The notes beneath the pieces were generated by a model. The model was not told the DNA's origin and did no database searches. It saw nothing but the letters and a program-made list of their open reading frames with translations. Shown here in pieces: positions 56,506 through 64,000 of a DNA stretch of 64,000 bases (position 1 is its first letter; every line of letters starts with the position of its first letter). The stretch comes from Flavimobilis soli (GTDB taxonomy: Bacteria > Actinomycetota > Actinomycetes > Actinomycetales > Cellulomonadaceae): NCBI RefSeq assembly GCF_002564025.1, contig NZ_PDJH01000001.1, positions 930,001-994,000 on the forward strand. The letters run 5' to 3'. A program made the position numbers and the translations under genes.

Positions 56506-57768
56506 TCAGCCGCGCAGGCGCGCGACCGTGTCCGCGAGGACGTCGTGGAACGTCGGGAAGGTCTTCTTGACGCACGCCGGGTCGTCGAGCGTGATGCCGT
56601 CGACCTTGAGCCCCGCGATCGAGAACGCCATGGCGATGCGGTGGTCGCGGAACGTCTCGACGTGCACCGGCTGGTACGTGCCCGGGTGGATCTCGATCCA
56701 GTCGTGGCCCGTCTCGACGTGGATGCCGGCGCGCCGCAGGTTCGAGGCGCACGCCTCGAGGCGGTCGCACTCCTTGACGCGCGTGTTGTAGACGTCCTCG
56801 ATGCGCACGGGTCCGTCGGCGAAGGGCGCGATCGCGGCGAGGGTGGGCATCGTGTCGGAGATGTCGCGCATGTTGACGGTGAGGCCCCGCAGGGTCCCGG
56901 TGCCCGTGACGGTCGTCGCGGTCTCGGTCTTCTCGACGCGCGCGCCCATCTGCTCGAGCACGTCGACGAACGCGAGGTCGCCCTGGAGGGCTCCCGCGCC
57001 GAGGTGCGGCACGGTGATGCTCTCACCGAGCAGGGCGGCGGCCGCGAAGAAGTAGCTGGCGGACGACGCGTCCGGCTCGATCGCGTACTCGCGTGCGACG
57101 TACGGCTGCGGACGGACGCGGTACGTGCGCCCGTCGACCTCGACGTCGACCCCGAAGGCCCGCATCATCTCGGTCGTGATGCGCACGTACGGGACGGACA
57201 CGAGGTCGGTGACCTCGATCGTCATGCCGTCTCGCGCGAGCGGCGCGACGAGCAGGAGGGCCGTGAGGAACTGCGACGACGTGCCGGCGTCGAGCGTGAC
57301 CGTGCCGCCGGGCAGGGCGCCCGTGCCGGTGACGGTCACGGGGTGGTGGTCGGGCTCACCGGGGAACTCGAGCCGTGCGCCCAGGTCGGCGAGCGCGTCC
57401 GTCAGGGGCGCCATCGGGCGGCGTCGCATCTGGTCGGACGCGTCGAAGCGGAAGGTCCCGGAGCCGGTCGTCGCGAGGGCGGGCAGGAAGCGCGCGGTCG
57501 TCGCGCCGTCGCGGCAGAACACCGACACGTCGTCGACCTGCGGGCCGGTCGCCGAGCCGTGGATCGTCCACACGCTGCTCGTCACGTCACCGGTCGTGCG
57601 GGTCCCCTGCTCGACGACGTACCCGAGGGCGCGCAAGCCCTCGACGAACGCCTCGGTGTCGTCGGAGAGCAGGGGGTCGACCAGCGTGGTCTGGCCGCCC
57701 GCGGCGGCTGCGAGGAGCAGGGCGCGCGCGGTGATGGACTTGGAGCCGGGGATCTGGACGTGGACCAC
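56506..57768 (-). CDS. aroA: 3-phosphoshikimate 1-carboxyvinyltransferase (EPSP synthase), glyphosate-site variant
   Basis: 420 residues from GTG 57768. The EPSPS fold is clear: IPGSKSITARALLLAA, RRRPMAPLTDALADLG, DAGTSSQFLTALLLVAPLAR, EYAIEPDASSASYFFAAAAL, MRDISDTMPTLAAIAPFADG with catalytic Asp, and NTRVKECDRLEACASNLR with catalytic Glu. It joins shikimate-3-phosphate and PEP. The residue that aligns with E. coli Gly96 is Ala89 (CRDGATTARF instead of GNAGTAMRP) and the next Pro is Phe, the exchange known from glyphosate-insensitive class II enzymes. No other shikimate gene is adjacent. Confidence 0.93.
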   Translation of the reverse strand: MVHVQIPGSKSITARALLLAAAAGGQTTLVDPLLSDDTEAFVEGLRALGYVVEQGTRTTGDVTSSVWTIHGSATGPQVDDVSVFCRDGATTARFLPALATTGSGTFRFDASDQMRRRPMAPLTDALADLGARLEFPGEPDHHPVTVTGTGALPGGTVTLDAGTSSQFLTALLLVAPLARDGMTIEVTDLVSVPYVRITTEMMRAFGVDVEVDGRTYRVRPQPYVAREYAIEPDASSASYFFAAAALLGESITVPHLGAGALQGDLAFVDVLEQMGARVEKTETATTVTGTGTLRGLTVNMRDISDTMPTLAAIAPFADGPVRIEDVYNTRVKECDRLEACASNLRRAGIHVETGHDWIEIHPGTYQPVHVETFRDHRIAMAFSIAGLKVDGITLDDPACVKKTFPTFHDVLADTVARLRG

Positions 57769-57825
57769 GCCTGGGATGGTAGCCGAGGCCGTCCGAGCCG
57801 CCGGGAACCGTCCGACGGGCGGCCC

Positions 57826-58445
57826 TCAGGCCTGCGTGAAGCCCGCGCGGGTCATCTCGCCCCACTCGGACTCCTTGCGGCGCAGCGCCCGGAGCACCCC
57901 GACCGCGCGCCACCACGAGTGCACGAAGTGGAACCAGAACGGCTCCGCGACCGCCGCCCACAGCAGGGCCGCGACGTCGCGCGTGCGCGGGTACCGCGCG
58001 AACGACACCTCCTCGACGAGCATCGCGGCGAGGGAGCCGAGCGTCGCGAGGAGCACGGACGCTCCGACGTACATCCACAGGAGCGACCACGGCAGGGTGC
58101 CCGTCACGAGCCCGAGCGCCACGACCGCGATGCCCAGCAGCTCGACGAAGGGACCGATCAGCTCGAAGAGCACGAAGTACGGCATCGTGATGACGCCGAG
58201 GACCCCGTACCTCGGGCGTCCGATCATCTGCCGGTACTTCCACAGCAGCTCGCCGAGCCCCTGCGACCAGCGCTCGCGCTGCCGGCGCAGCACCTTGGTC
58301 GTGCCGGGCACCTCTGTCCAGCAGACAGGCTCAGGGCTGAACACGACACGGAACGGCTCGCCGCGGTCCCGCATCATCCGGTGCAGCCCTACGACGAGGT
58401 CGGCGTCCTCCGCGAGCGACGTCGCGTCGAGGCCGCCCAGCCTCC
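57826..58445 (-). pseudogene. C-terminal part of a membrane-bound family 2 glycosyltransferase
   Basis: From about 58,445 the frame gives GGLDATSLAEDADLVVGLHR, then the acceptor motif QRERWSQGLGELLWKYRQ and several membrane helices (FELIGPFVELLGIAVVALGL, WSLLWMYVGASVLLATLGSL). ED-x and QxxRW are the last two motifs of processive GT2 enzymes such as N-glycosyltransferases; the N-terminal catalytic half with the DxD motif is missing. Upstream the frame runs into the hydrolase gene in a different register with no similarity, and no good start codon exists. It is a remnant, not an active enzyme. Confidence 0.82.
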
Positions 58446-58469
58446 GGGGTCTGAGGCGAGGCGCGGGCG

Positions 58470-59171
58470 TCAGGTCGCGTCGACCGCCTCGACGACGAGC
58501 CGCGCGAGGTCGTGCGGTCGTGTCATCTGCGGCCAGTGCCCGGTGGGCAGGTCGACGTACTGGACGTCCCTCATGCGCGCGAGCTCCGCGACGGCCGGGT
58601 GACCGTGCGCGACGAGGCCGAGGAGCATCGAGCTCGGGAACTCGCACGCGACGATCGTCGTGGGCACGTCGAAGCGGCGCTCGTCGCGGAGCACCTGCGG
58701 GTCCTGCGCGACGCCGCGCGGCTGCGGGATCGCTCGGGCGCGGAAGTCGGCGCGGAGCTGGTCGTCGAGGTCGACGAGGTCCTCGTCGTCGAACAGGTCC
58801 CACGGCGGGAGGGGGACGTCGTCACCGACGGCGGGCAGCTGGTCGTTGATCGCGTCACCGTCGCCGAGCGGGCCGGCGTCGACGTGGATGACGCGCGCCA
58901 CGGCGTGGGGACGCGCGTCGGCGGCGGCGTGCGCGATGGCGCTGCCGCCCGAGTGGCCGACGAGCACGACTGGCTGCCCCGCGGCGTCGATCTCCTGGAC
59001 GACGGCGGCGACGTGGTCGGCGAGGCCGATGCCGCTGCGGTCGGCATCGACCGACTCGAGCCCGGGCAGGGTCAGGGAGCGAGCGACGTGACCGGCGTTC
59101 TCGAGCGCCTCGGTGACGACGGACCAGGAGCTCGCGTCGAGCCAGAAGCCAGGGATGAGGATGACGTGCAT
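58470..59171 (-). CDS. Alpha/beta hydrolase family protein
   Basis: 233 residues from ATG 59171. VILIPGFWLDASSWSVVTEA holds the oxyanion region, LVGHSGGSAIAHAAADARPH the nucleophile, and LPTGHWPQMTRPHDLARLVV the catalytic histidine. It resembles EstC/MenH-type hydrolases (PF12697). Substrate unknown. It ends 25 bases before the glycosyltransferase remnant begins. The 3' end of this gene looks intact (VVEAVDAT), so the deletion hit the neighbour. Confidence 0.87.
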   Translation of the reverse strand: MHVILIPGFWLDASSWSVVTEALENAGHVARSLTLPGLESVDADRSGIGLADHVAAVVQEIDAAGQPVVLVGHSGGSAIAHAAADARPHAVARVIHVDAGPLGDGDAINDQLPAVGDDVPLPPWDLFDDEDLVDLDDQLRADFRARAIPQPRGVAQDPQVLRDERRFDVPTTIVACEFPSSMLLGLVAHGHPAVAELARMRDVQYVDLPTGHWPQMTRPHDLARLVVEAVDAT

Positions 59172-59224
59172 GGGTCGACGCTAGCCGTTGCGCATCGCGG
59201 AGGCACAGAGTGCCCCAGAATGCC

Positions 59225-59257
59225 GAAGGGCCTGTGATCGGTGATCACAGGCCCTTC
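59225..59257 (-). terminator. Hairpin after the first initiator tRNA
   Basis: gaagggcctgtgatc (59225-59239), loop ggt, gatcacaggcccttc (59243-59257): a perfect 15-bp stem, six bases beyond the tRNA 3' end in the minus-strand direction. Confidence 0.85.
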
Positions 59258-59262
59258 TCTCG

Positions 59263-59336
59263 TAGCGGGGGCAGGATTTGAACCTGCGACCTCTGGGTTA
59301 TGAGCCCAGCGAGCTACCGAGCTGCTCCACCCCGCG
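59263..59336 (-). tRNA. Initiator tRNA-fMet (CAT), copy 1
   Basis: 74 bases without CCA. Reading the minus strand: CGCGGGG acceptor arm, TGGAGCAG, D-loop, anticodon stem with three G-C pairs around CTCATAA, T-arm GCAGGTTCAAATCCTGC. The three GC pairs and the unpaired first position (C1 opposite U72) are initiator features, so this is fMet, not elongator Met. The CCA end is not encoded. An identical copy lies 154 bases away. Confidence 0.95.
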
Positions 59337-59440
59337 TCGGTAACCACCACCCTACGTGGTTCCTGGGCGAACACCAACCTGAATGCGGTGTCAGCCCCCT
59401 CACACCCTGTCTCCGGTCGATCGCACGCGCCAGAAACAGC

Positions 59441-59468
59441 TGTGGCCCCCACGAATGTAGGGGCCACA
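59441..59468 (-). terminator. Hairpin after the second initiator tRNA
   Basis: tgtggcccc (59441-59449) pairs with ggggccaca (59460-59468) across a ten-base loop, beyond the 3' end of tRNA copy 2. Confidence 0.7.
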
Positions 59469-59490
59469 GGCGGAGTCTCGACTCCGTTCG

Positions 59491-59564
59491 TAGCGGGGGC
59501 AGGATTTGAACCTGCGACCTCTGGGTTATGAGCCCAGCGAGCTACCGAGCTGCTCCACCCCGCG
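59491..59564 (-). tRNA. Initiator tRNA-fMet (CAT), copy 2
   Basis: The sequence is identical over 74 bases to copy 1 at 59263-59336, as are a few flanking bases on both sides, so this is a tandem duplication. Each copy has its own hairpin and possibly its own transcript. Confidence 0.95.
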
Positions 59565-59605
59565 TCGGTCCTTCAACTGTACGGAACTACGCGCCAGCAA
59601 CCAAA

Positions 59606-59638
59606 TCGGCGGCCCGGGAGGTGCTCCCGAGCCGCCGA
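59606..59638 (-). terminator. Hairpin after the UPF0182 gene
   Basis: tcggcggcccgggag (59606-59620) and ctcccgagccgccga (59624-59638) form a 15-bp stem with one mismatch and a GTG loop, 23 bases after the gene's stop on the minus strand. Confidence 0.75.
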
Positions 59639-59660
59639 CCTGGTTGCTTCACCGGGAGCG

Positions 59661-62600
59661 TCAGTCCAACGCACCCTCAGCCTCGAGCGCCTTCTGCAGC
59701 GCCTCGTTGAGGCGCTTCTGCGCCTCGCCGTACTTCGCGAAGTCGCCCTCGCTGAGCGCGGCCTCGCTGTCCTTCATCGCCTGGCTCGCCGCCTGCAGAG
59801 CGGCGTCGAGCTGCTCGCGCGGGGTGCCCGCCGCGGGCGGCGTGGTGGGCGTCGTCGGCTGCGTGGGCGTCGCCGTCGGGGTGTCCGTCGGTGTGGGCGT
59901 CTCCGTCGCGGGCGGCGTCTCGTCGTCCGTCGGCGGGACCGGGGCGGTCGGCACGTCCGTGTCGATCACCTGGTCGTCGAGGTCGACGCCCGAGTCACCG
60001 CTGAACACCTGGTCGAGCGCCTCGCCGAGCGTGTCGGCGTAGCCGACCTTGTCGCCGAACGACACGAGGACCTTGCGCAGGAGCGGGAGCTTCGTGCCGC
60101 CGGACGACTGGACGTACACCGGCTGCACGTAGAGCAGGCCGCCACCGACCGGCACCGTGAGCAGGTTGCCGTTGATGACCGTCGAGTTACCGCTCTTGAG
60201 GATGTTGAGCTGCTCCGAGATGGTCGGGTCGGAGTTGAACGTGTTCTGCACCTGCCCGGGCGCGGGCACGGTCGAGTCCTTCGGCAGGGTCAGCAGCCGG
60301 AGCTTGCCGTAGCCCTCGGCAGGCTTGCCCGCCTGGTCCCCCGCCTCCGAGTCGACCGCGAGGTAGCCCGTGAGGATCTGCCTGTCGGAGTTACCGCCCG
60401 GGATGAACGTGGACATGAGCGAGAACGCCGGCGACGTCTGGTCGGGCATCTGAAGCGACAGGTAATAGGGCGGCTGCAGCGCGGCGCTCGTCGTGCCCGT
60501 AGCGGTCGGCTCGACCGGGTTCTTCCAGAGGTCCTGCCCCGAGAAGAACACCGCCGGGGACGTCACGTGGTACGCGGCGAGCAGTGAGCGCTGCACCTTG
60601 AACAGGCCCTCCGGGTACCGGATGTGGCTCATCAGATCGCCGGAGATCTCCTCGAGCGGCGTGACCGCCGCAGGGAAGATCTTCGACCACGCCTTGAGGA
60701 TCGGGTCCTCGGCGTCCCACGCGTACAGCGTCACGGTGCCGTCGTACGCGTCGACGGTCGCCTTGACCGAGTTGCGGATGTAGTTGACGCGCTTCGGGGC
60801 GAGCTGTGCGACCGCGGAACGTGCGGTCAGCGAGTCGTTCGTCGCATCGTCGAGCGAGGCAGACGCCGAGTACGGGTAGTTGTTCGTCGTCGTGTAGCCG
60901 TCGACGATCCACTTGACCCGCCCGTCGACGACAGCCGGGTACACGCGGCCGTCGAGAGTCAGGTACGGCGCGACCTTCTGCACGCGCGTGCGCGGGTCAC
61001 GGTCGTAGATGATCTGCGACGCCTCGTTGACGCGGTCCGAGAAGAGGATCTGCTCCTCGCCGAACTTGATCGAGTACAGCACCTTGTTCATGAAGGAGCC
61101 GACCGACGGGCCGATCGCGACCTCGTGCGTCGGGAACGTCGTCAGCACCTGGCCGCTCGCCGTGTCCGGGTAGTCGAGCTCCCACGGCTCCGTACCCTCG
61201 GGCGCACCGACGATCGAGTAGTCGGGCGACATCTGACCGAAGTAGATGCGCGGCTCGTACTCGTCGAGCTCACCGACGGACGGGATGCCGCCCTCGAAGA
61301 AGCTCGGCTGACCGTCCGACGTCGTCGAGTTGCCGAACGCCGCCGCGACGCCGTAGCCGTGCGTGTAGACGAGATGGTCGTTGACCCAGTTCCGCTGGTC
61401 CGCGCCGACACCCGCGAGGTTCAGCTCGCGCACCGCGATCACGGTGTCGCGCTTCTCGCCGTCGATGTCGTACCGGTCGACCGAGAGCGTGTCAGCGAAG
61501 TCGTAGTACTGCTTGTTCTGCTGGAGCTGCTTGAACGACGGGCTGACGATCGACGGGTCGAGCAGACGGATCGACGCCGTCGTCTCGGAGTCCTCGCGCA
61601 GCGCGCCCGCGGTCGCGGTCGTCTTCGCGTCGTACTCCTGCTCGTCGACGTCGTCGATGCCGAACGCCTGGCGCGTCGCGTCGATGTTGCGCTGGATGTA
61701 CTCGGCCTCGAGCTCCTGCGCGTTCGGCTGCACCTGGAACCGCTCGACGATCGCGGGGTAGATCCCGCCGATCGCGAGGGCGGAGACGACCATGAGACCG
61801 ACGCCGATCGCGGGGATGCGCCAGTTGCCGCGGATCGCGGTGAGGACGAAGAGGACGGCGACGAGCACCGCGACCCCGGCGAGGATCGCCTTGGCGGGAA
61901 CGACCGAGTTGATGTCCGCGTATCCGGCGCCGGCGAAGCGCTCGCCCTGCGTCGTGAGCAGCGCATAGCGGTCGAGCCAGTAGTTGGCCGCGAGCAGCAG
62001 CATGAACACCGCGGCGAGCACGGAGAGCTGGACGCGTGCGGCGCCCGTCGCCCGCGACTCCCCCGGCGCGACCGCGCCGGCGCGCAGACCGCCGTAGAGG
62101 TAGTGCATCGCGAGCGACGCGACGAGCGAGACGATCAGCACCGCCATGAGCAGCGACACGAAGAACCGCAGCGCCGGGAGCGTGAAGACGAAGAAGGAGA
62201 GGTCGATGCCCCACTGCGGGTCCGCGACACCGAACGACTCGCCGTTGAGCCACAGGAGGATGTCCTCCCAGCGCGCCGCAGCGGCGAGTCCCGCGAACAC
62301 GCCGAGCACGGCGGGCAGGGCGACCATGACGAGCTTGCGCAGCGGCTCGATCGCCTCGCGGTACTGGTCCAGCGTCGCCTGCTCAGGGGTCGACGGCGCA
62401 TAGACGGGCCGGTTGCGGAACGCAAGGTTCAGGTTGAGCCCCACGACCAGGGACATGATGAGGAATCCGACCGCGAACAGCGCGGCCTTGGCACCCCACT
62501 GGGTCCAGATCACCTTCGCGAAGCCGAGCTGGTCGAACCACAGCACCTCGGTCCAGAAGTTGGCAGCGAGGAGCACGAGGACGACGACGGCCGCCAGGAC

Positions 62601-62684
62601 GGCGACGGTGACGCCGAGCGGGCTCACCTTCCGGCGCTCGTCGCTCGTGCGACGCACCGGTCGAGGAGGGTTGGCAAAAGACAC
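59661..62684 (-). CDS. UPF0182 family large membrane protein
   Basis: 1007 residues from ATG 62684. Seven membrane segments fill the first ~340 residues (VTVAVLAAVVVLVLLAANFW first), with the conserved WFDQLGFAKVIWTQWGAK and NYWLDRYALLTTQGERFAGA. The large extracellular part has NWVNDHLVYTHGYGVAAAFG, PRIYFGQMSPDYSIVGAP and FRYPEGLFK-like HIRYPEGLFKVQRSLLAAYH. The end is a disordered Pro/Thr tail and a short helix. The family is found in actinobacteria and others; its function is not known. It is co-located with PPA1309 and YlbL, which suggests an envelope role. Confidence 0.93.
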   Translation of the reverse strand: MSFANPPRPVRRTSDERRKVSPLGVTVAVLAAVVVLVLLAANFWTEVLWFDQLGFAKVIWTQWGAKAALFAVGFLIMSLVVGLNLNLAFRNRPVYAPSTPEQATLDQYREAIEPLRKLVMVALPAVLGVFAGLAAAARWEDILLWLNGESFGVADPQWGIDLSFFVFTLPALRFFVSLLMAVLIVSLVASLAMHYLYGGLRAGAVAPGESRATGAARVQLSVLAAVFMLLLAANYWLDRYALLTTQGERFAGAGYADINSVVPAKAILAGVAVLVAVLFVLTAIRGNWRIPAIGVGLMVVSALAIGGIYPAIVERFQVQPNAQELEAEYIQRNIDATRQAFGIDDVDEQEYDAKTTATAGALREDSETTASIRLLDPSIVSPSFKQLQQNKQYYDFADTLSVDRYDIDGEKRDTVIAVRELNLAGVGADQRNWVNDHLVYTHGYGVAAAFGNSTTSDGQPSFFEGGIPSVGELDEYEPRIYFGQMSPDYSIVGAPEGTEPWELDYPDTASGQVLTTFPTHEVAIGPSVGSFMNKVLYSIKFGEEQILFSDRVNEASQIIYDRDPRTRVQKVAPYLTLDGRVYPAVVDGRVKWIVDGYTTTNNYPYSASASLDDATNDSLTARSAVAQLAPKRVNYIRNSVKATVDAYDGTVTLYAWDAEDPILKAWSKIFPAAVTPLEEISGDLMSHIRYPEGLFKVQRSLLAAYHVTSPAVFFSGQDLWKNPVEPTATGTTSAALQPPYYLSLQMPDQTSPAFSLMSTFIPGGNSDRQILTGYLAVDSEAGDQAGKPAEGYGKLRLLTLPKDSTVPAPGQVQNTFNSDPTISEQLNILKSGNSTVINGNLLTVPVGGGLLYVQPVYVQSSGGTKLPLLRKVLVSFGDKVGYADTLGEALDQVFSGDSGVDLDDQVIDTDVPTAPVPPTDDETPPATETPTPTDTPTATPTQPTTPTTPPAAGTPREQLDAALQAASQAMKDSEAALSEGDFAKYGEAQKRLNEALQKALEAEGALD

Positions 62685-62814
62685 GGGGTTCTACCTCTGG
62701 TCGGGAACGGTTCCTTCTCGCCCAACGTACGGCACCGACATGCGGTTCCACCGGTCGGGAACCGATCCTGTGGCCCTCGTCAACGGCGCCGTGGGCCTCT
62801 GGGAGAATCGAGCC

Positions 62815-63375
62815 ATGACGAACGAGAACGAGCGCACCTACACGCTCGAGGAGCTGACCCTCGCGAACACGGTGCAGGAGATCGAGACGCACGTCGCGCA
62901 GGGCGGCTGGGACGGCCCGACGCGCGTCTTCGCGATCATCCGTACCAAGGAGGCGCTCGCGACGACGCCCGAGCTCGCGACCCAGATGCCCGAGCTCCTC
63001 GTCCAGCTCGAGGCGAACGAGCTGAGCATGCTGTCGATCGAGCAGGAGGACCTGCCCGAGACGGGCACGCTCGAGGAGCTGCTCGGGTCCCTGACGTGGC
63101 CGTCGACCGTCCACGGCGCGGGGATCGTCGTCGAGCGGGTCATGGTCCCGCCGGAGGCCGAGGCGCAGATGCCCGCCGACCCGGACGAGGCCCTCGCGTT
63201 CCTGCAGGAGCACCCGCAGCGCGAGGACGTGCGCCTCGCCGTCGGCGTGCTGCGCGACGGCCCGTCGTGGTGCGCGATCCGCACCCGCAAGCACGACGAC
63301 GCGTCGAAGGTCGCGACGGGTCCGGACCTCGTGCCGGGGCTCGTGGCAGGGCTGCGCGCGACGCTCGAGGACTAG
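62815..63375 (+). CDS. PPA1309 family protein
   Basis: 186 residues from ATG 62815. Distinguishing stretches are YTLEELTLANTVQEIETHVA, GGWDGPTRVFAIIRTKEALA, LTWPSTVHGAGIVVERVMVP and EALAFLQEHPQREDVRLAVG, followed by RDGPSWCAIRTRKHDDASKV. These recall the PPA1309 family of unknown function seen next to UPF0182 genes. No signal peptide, so cytosolic. It is divergent from the UPF0182 gene, with 130 bases between. Confidence 0.88.
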   Translation: MTNENERTYTLEELTLANTVQEIETHVAQGGWDGPTRVFAIIRTKEALATTPELATQMPELLVQLEANELSMLSIEQEDLPETGTLEELLGSLTWPSTVHGAGIVVERVMVPPEAEAQMPADPDEALAFLQEHPQREDVRLAVGVLRDGPSWCAIRTRKHDDASKVATGPDLVPGLVAGLRATLED

Positions 63376-63430
63376 CGGCCCGTCGCGACCCAGCACCGTC
63401 TGGCGGGGCGCCGACCGCGCGACGCGCGAC

Positions 63431-64000
63431 TCAGGAGCAGCCGGGGACCTCCGCTCCGCGGCCCTCGCCGATCGCGACGACGGCGTCGTACGCCTCCTCG
63501 AGCGTCTCGACGGAGGCCACGGTCATGCCGTCGGGGACGTTCCCGACGACCTCCCCGCAGTTCCCGCGCGGGGCGAGGAACCAGGTCGCGCCCTCGTCCC
63601 GGGCGCCGCGCATCTTGTAGGTGATGCCGCCGATCTCGCCGACGTCGCCGGCGATCGTCTCGAGCGTGCCCGTGCCCGCGATGACCTGCCCGCCGGCCTC
63701 GTCCTCGGGCGTGAGCAGGTCCATGATCCCGAGCGCGAACATCATGCCGGCGCTCGGGCCGCCGACGTCGTCGATGTGGACGGTGACGGGGAACGGCATG
63801 TCGAAGTCGATCTCGAGGCTCACGCCGAGGTAGGCGCGGTCGTCGCCTCCGTGGGGCGACGCGGAGGTCTCGACCGCGAGGTCCAGCGGCTCGCCGTCGC
63901 GCAGCACCCCGACCGTGACCTCGTCCCCCGGGGTCTTGGTGTCCATGAGCGACGACAGGTGGTCGAAGTCCGTGAGACCGATCCCGTCGAGAGACGTCAC
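63431..64000 (-). CDS. YlbL-type PDZ/Lon-like serine protease, 5' part outside window
   Basis: The frame is open to the window edge, so the N-terminal membrane anchor and start are not visible. The visible part begins inside a PDZ domain (TPGDEVTVGVLRDGEPLDLA), then the Lon-type proteolytic domain with the nucleophile GGPSAGMMFALG and the lysine in GDVGEIGGITYKMRGARDEG. The Ser/Lys dyad is intact. In the family it is membrane-anchored with the protease outside. The terminal CS near the stop is unremarkable. UPF0182, PPA1309 and YlbL are neighbours in many actinobacteria. Confidence 0.92.
   Translation of the reverse strand: MTSLDGIGLTDFDHLSSLMDTKTPGDEVTVGVLRDGEPLDLAVETSASPHGGDDRAYLGVSLEIDFDMPFPVTVHIDDVGGPSAGMMFALGIMDLLTPEDEAGGQVIAGTGTLETIAGDVGEIGGITYKMRGARDEGATWFLAPRGNCGEVVGNVPDGMTVASVETLEEAYDAVVAIGEGRGAEVPGCS

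Noticed and set aside
59263..59564. The tRNAs as integration site of an element
   Set aside because: The repeated unit is just the tRNA gene itself; only hairpins and no foreign genes lie between the two copies.
60624..63620. A 998-residue open frame on the plus strand opposite the UPF0182 gene
   Set aside because: It is the antisense shadow of a GC-rich gene: Arg, Asp and Val rich, no membrane or catalytic motif, while the minus strand gives a recognisable family over the whole length.

Overview
The window is a chromosomal segment of a high-GC Gram-positive bacterium, most likely an actinobacterium of the Micrococcales (Cellulomonas/Oerskovia/Sanguibacter-like). This rests on the very high GC, GTG starts with GTGA/ATGA overlaps, an mshB gene for mycothiol, an actinobacterial UPF0182-PPA1309-YlbL block, and an initiator tRNA with a C1/U72 end as in mycobacteria. 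No rRNA, CRISPR array, transposase or integrase was seen. The segment is mostly core metabolism.

Layout. 1-1.4 kb: 3' part of a siroheme synthase and a small SH3-like gene. 1.5-4.4 kb: aromatic amino acid operon (degenerate PheA-like/ACT gene, pheA, tyrA). 4.4-9.7 kb: VanW-type wall protein, mshB with a DUF6113-like partner, and typA. 9.9-15.6 kb: an oligopeptide ABC importer operon (oppA-oppB-oppC-oppDF). 16-22 kb: small oxidoreductase and hydrolase genes, then a disturbed stretch with two truncated genes and a roughly 1.2 kb insert (higBA toxin-antitoxin plus a nucleotidyltransferase) flanked by copies of the ychF 3' end, then ychF and an MFS transporter. 22-33 kb: ABC-2 exporter, rmuC, cysM, ispH, xseAB, a PfkB kinase, carbonic anhydrase and fumC. 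33-47 kb: two MFS transporters, an orphan membrane protein behind a LacI-type palindrome, a TM2 protein, a PIN-PhoH protein, an amidase, a flavodoxin, a Ycf46-like AAA ATPase with a proline-rich membrane partner, a HIT protein and ppc. 47-59 kb: UPF0303, Gfo/Idh, cupredoxin and SDR genes, a feoABC iron operon with an IdeR/DtxR-type box, YciO, a Ca-type P-ATPase, an AroA, a beheaded glycosyltransferase and a hydrolase. 59-64 kb: two initiator tRNA genes, then the UPF0182, PPA1309 and YlbL genes.

Most striking observation: the oppA solute-binding protein appears to be circularly permuted. The segment that is C-terminal in the SBP_bac_5 family comes directly after the lipoprotein signal, and the family's N-terminal part follows it and ends the protein. 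The fused OppDF ATPase of the same operon carries about 95 extra residues before the first signature motif. Other points of note are the ychF 3'-end duplication around the toxin-antitoxin insert, the deletion scar that beheaded two divergent genes at about 18,075, an AroA with Ala at the position of E. coli Gly96, and the PheA-like gene that lacks the catalytic TRF motif.
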